A stretch of 15,774 nt of DNA from JAAXTT01 sp964530215 (GTDB taxonomy: Bacteria; Bacillota; Desulfotomaculia; Desulfotomaculales; Desulfocucumaceae): assembly GCA_964530215.1 (NCBI GenBank), contig CAZHAJ010000030.1, positions 1-15,774 on the forward strand, read 5' to 3'. Position numbers and translations under genes: made by a program. Under the pieces are notes generated by a model. It had not been told where the DNA came from and did not search any database. It saw nothing but the letters and a program-made list of their open reading frames with translations. Below, one piece after another: positions 14,855 to 15,774 of the stretch. Each line of letters starts with the position of its first letter. Position 1 is the first letter of the stretch.

Positions 14855-14887
14855 CAAAAAACAGGTTTCACAATTAGGTGAACCTGT
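14855..14887 (-). terminator. Intrinsic terminator after the signal peptidase gene
   Basis: Minus-strand ACAGGTTCAC (14878-14887) pairs with GTGAAACCTGT (14861-14871, one bulge) around a 6-nt loop, followed by six U. It is 16 nt after the peptidase stop and separates it from the TasA-like gene. Confidence 0.88.
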
Positions 14888-14902
14888 TTTTATTTATTTA
14901 CT

Positions 14903-15774
14903 TTAAAATTCCACCTCTGTTTGAATATCCTTATTGCCTTTAATAAAAAGAGTGGGCCAGCCTACTTTAGGAATTACCTTAACCACTTCTCCCTTAATCT
15001 GTTCCGGTTTTATAAGGTCAGAGTCTGGTATGGTATTATTGTCACCTTTAGTTCTGAAAAACTTCTTCTTATCTTGTTGTTCTATTACCTCAATAATACG
15101 ATGGGTAATTAGTATATTATCTGTTTTATACTGTATTAAATCGAATTTTTTCAAACCTTCAATTTCTTCGTTACCAGATAACTTCTGCACCAAAATGACA
15201 TCCCCAGGTTTTATTAGAGGCTCCATACTGCCTGTAATAATAACAGAAGGATAGATGGGGAATACCCCTGCCGAAAACCATACTATAGCGATGGAAGTAA
15301 TGGTGGTAACTATCCAGTTTGCAGGATTATCCTCATTTCTATTAGTTTCCCGCACATAAAGGGCACTCAAAATACTTAAAGAAAAAATAGGAGTCAAAAT
15401 CACTATCAGTGCGGTTGTAATCCATTTCAAATTAGGAAGTACCGGTGAGAACAAATGAAACAACTGCAAAACACCAATATATATAGCAGATGGAAGTGGT
15501 CCTCCCCAATAAGCCAAATAAGTAGCAAAAAGATTAATAGAAAACTCTGGTGCAAAAAACTTTGCCACAAAAATCAAAATTGATTTAGGATCATTTAATG
15601 TAGTGAACTTACTTATTGGGATTATAGTAATAGTTAATAACAAAGTAATTAATATAAAAATTGTATAGTTTTCATCTTTAGCAAAGGTATTTACCAGATA
15701 GCTTCTTACTAACTCTCTGCCCATAAGCATTGACCCAACACTTAAAAAATTATATATTAACCCTCTCACTGAAT
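14903..15774 (-). CDS. ER-type (S26B) signal peptidase I, SipW-like, N-terminus probably cut by window edge
   Basis: This membrane serine protease would remove the signal peptide of the TasA-like neighbour. Counting from the GTG at 15767-15769, the catalytic domain shows ITGSMEPLIKPGD with nucleophile Ser181, LITHRII with His223 (the ER/SipW-type His in place of the bacterial Lys), and TKGDNNTIPDSD with Asp249. A C-terminal segment WPTLFIKGN follows. In front of this is an unusual stretch of about 165 residues with four or five hydrophobic segments (near 36-50, 65-85, 95-110, 117-139, 152-172), where SipW has only a short N-terminal anchor. The frame stays open to the window edge and the visible protein opens inside what looks like a TM domain (RGLIYNFLS...GRELVRSYLV), so the true start is probably outside. 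Confidence 0.88.
   Translation of the reverse strand, partial: SVRGLIYNFLSVGSMLMGRELVRSYLVNTFAKDENYTIFILITLLLTITIIPISKFTTLNDPKSILIFVAKFFAPEFSINLFATYLAYWGGPLPSAIYIGVLQLFHLFSPVLPNLKWITTALIVILTPIFSLSILSALYVRETNRNEDNPANWIVTTITSIAIVWFSAGVFPIYPSVIITGSMEPLIKPGDVILVQKLSGNEEIEGLKKFDLIQYKTDNILITHRIIEVIEQQDKKKFFRTKGDNNTIPDSDLIKPEQIKGEVVKVIPKVGWPTLFIKGNKDIQTEVEF

Overview
The window looks like low-GC, Gram-positive chromosomal DNA from an anaerobic, Clostridia-type Bacillota, possibly a Desulfotomaculum/Peptococcaceae relative. The grounds are strong AGGAGG ribosome binding sites, AT-rich spacers with sigma-A promoters, a CtsR operator in front of clpB, a PhoR/PhoU pair, tRNA genes with encoded CCA, and a TasA-like protein with its own signal peptidase. 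The exact taxon is inference. There is no rRNA, CRISPR array, prophage or intact insertion sequence.

Left part (1-3981, all minus strand). The window opens inside a sodium:solute symporter gene that has its own promoter and a folded 5' leader. After a 619-base spacer with a striking 22-bp inverted repeat come a glycine-amidinotransferase-type enzyme and, upstream of it, a P-loop protein of the cyclic 2,3-diphosphoglycerate synthetase/COG2403 type. The last two look like one transcription unit. It is driven from a 459-base AT-rich spacer that holds two sigma-A-like promoters, an 11-bp palindrome at one start site, and a foldable leader. Symporter, amidinotransferase and NTPase together suggest an undescribed guanidino or amino-acid pathway; this is the most interesting metabolic lead.

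Middle (4441-10651). phoR-phoU (minus) is divergent from clpB (plus). The PhoR-like kinase has almost no extracytoplasmic loop, and no phoP or pst gene is next to it. clpB has a near-ideal sigma-A promoter with a CtsR box over its start site, and ends in a 15-bp terminator hairpin. A DnaC/DnaI-type AAA+ ATPase with an N-terminal cysteine cluster follows, then tRNA-His, tRNA-Gln and tRNA-Lys and a 19-bp bidirectional terminator.

Right part (10660-15774, all minus strand). A DHA1-type MFS exporter appears to start at a CTG codon. Upstream of it is a four-gene surface-protein cluster. In transcription order it has an ER-type (Ser/His) signal peptidase I running off the window edge, a TasA/camelysin-like secreted protein, a DUF5305-like bitopic membrane protein, and a small secreted protein of unknown family. 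Intrinsic terminators follow the peptidase, the TasA-like gene and the last gene, which would tune the level of each. The cluster probably makes and exports an extracellular fibre or matrix or coat protein; the last gene may be a new accessory subunit.
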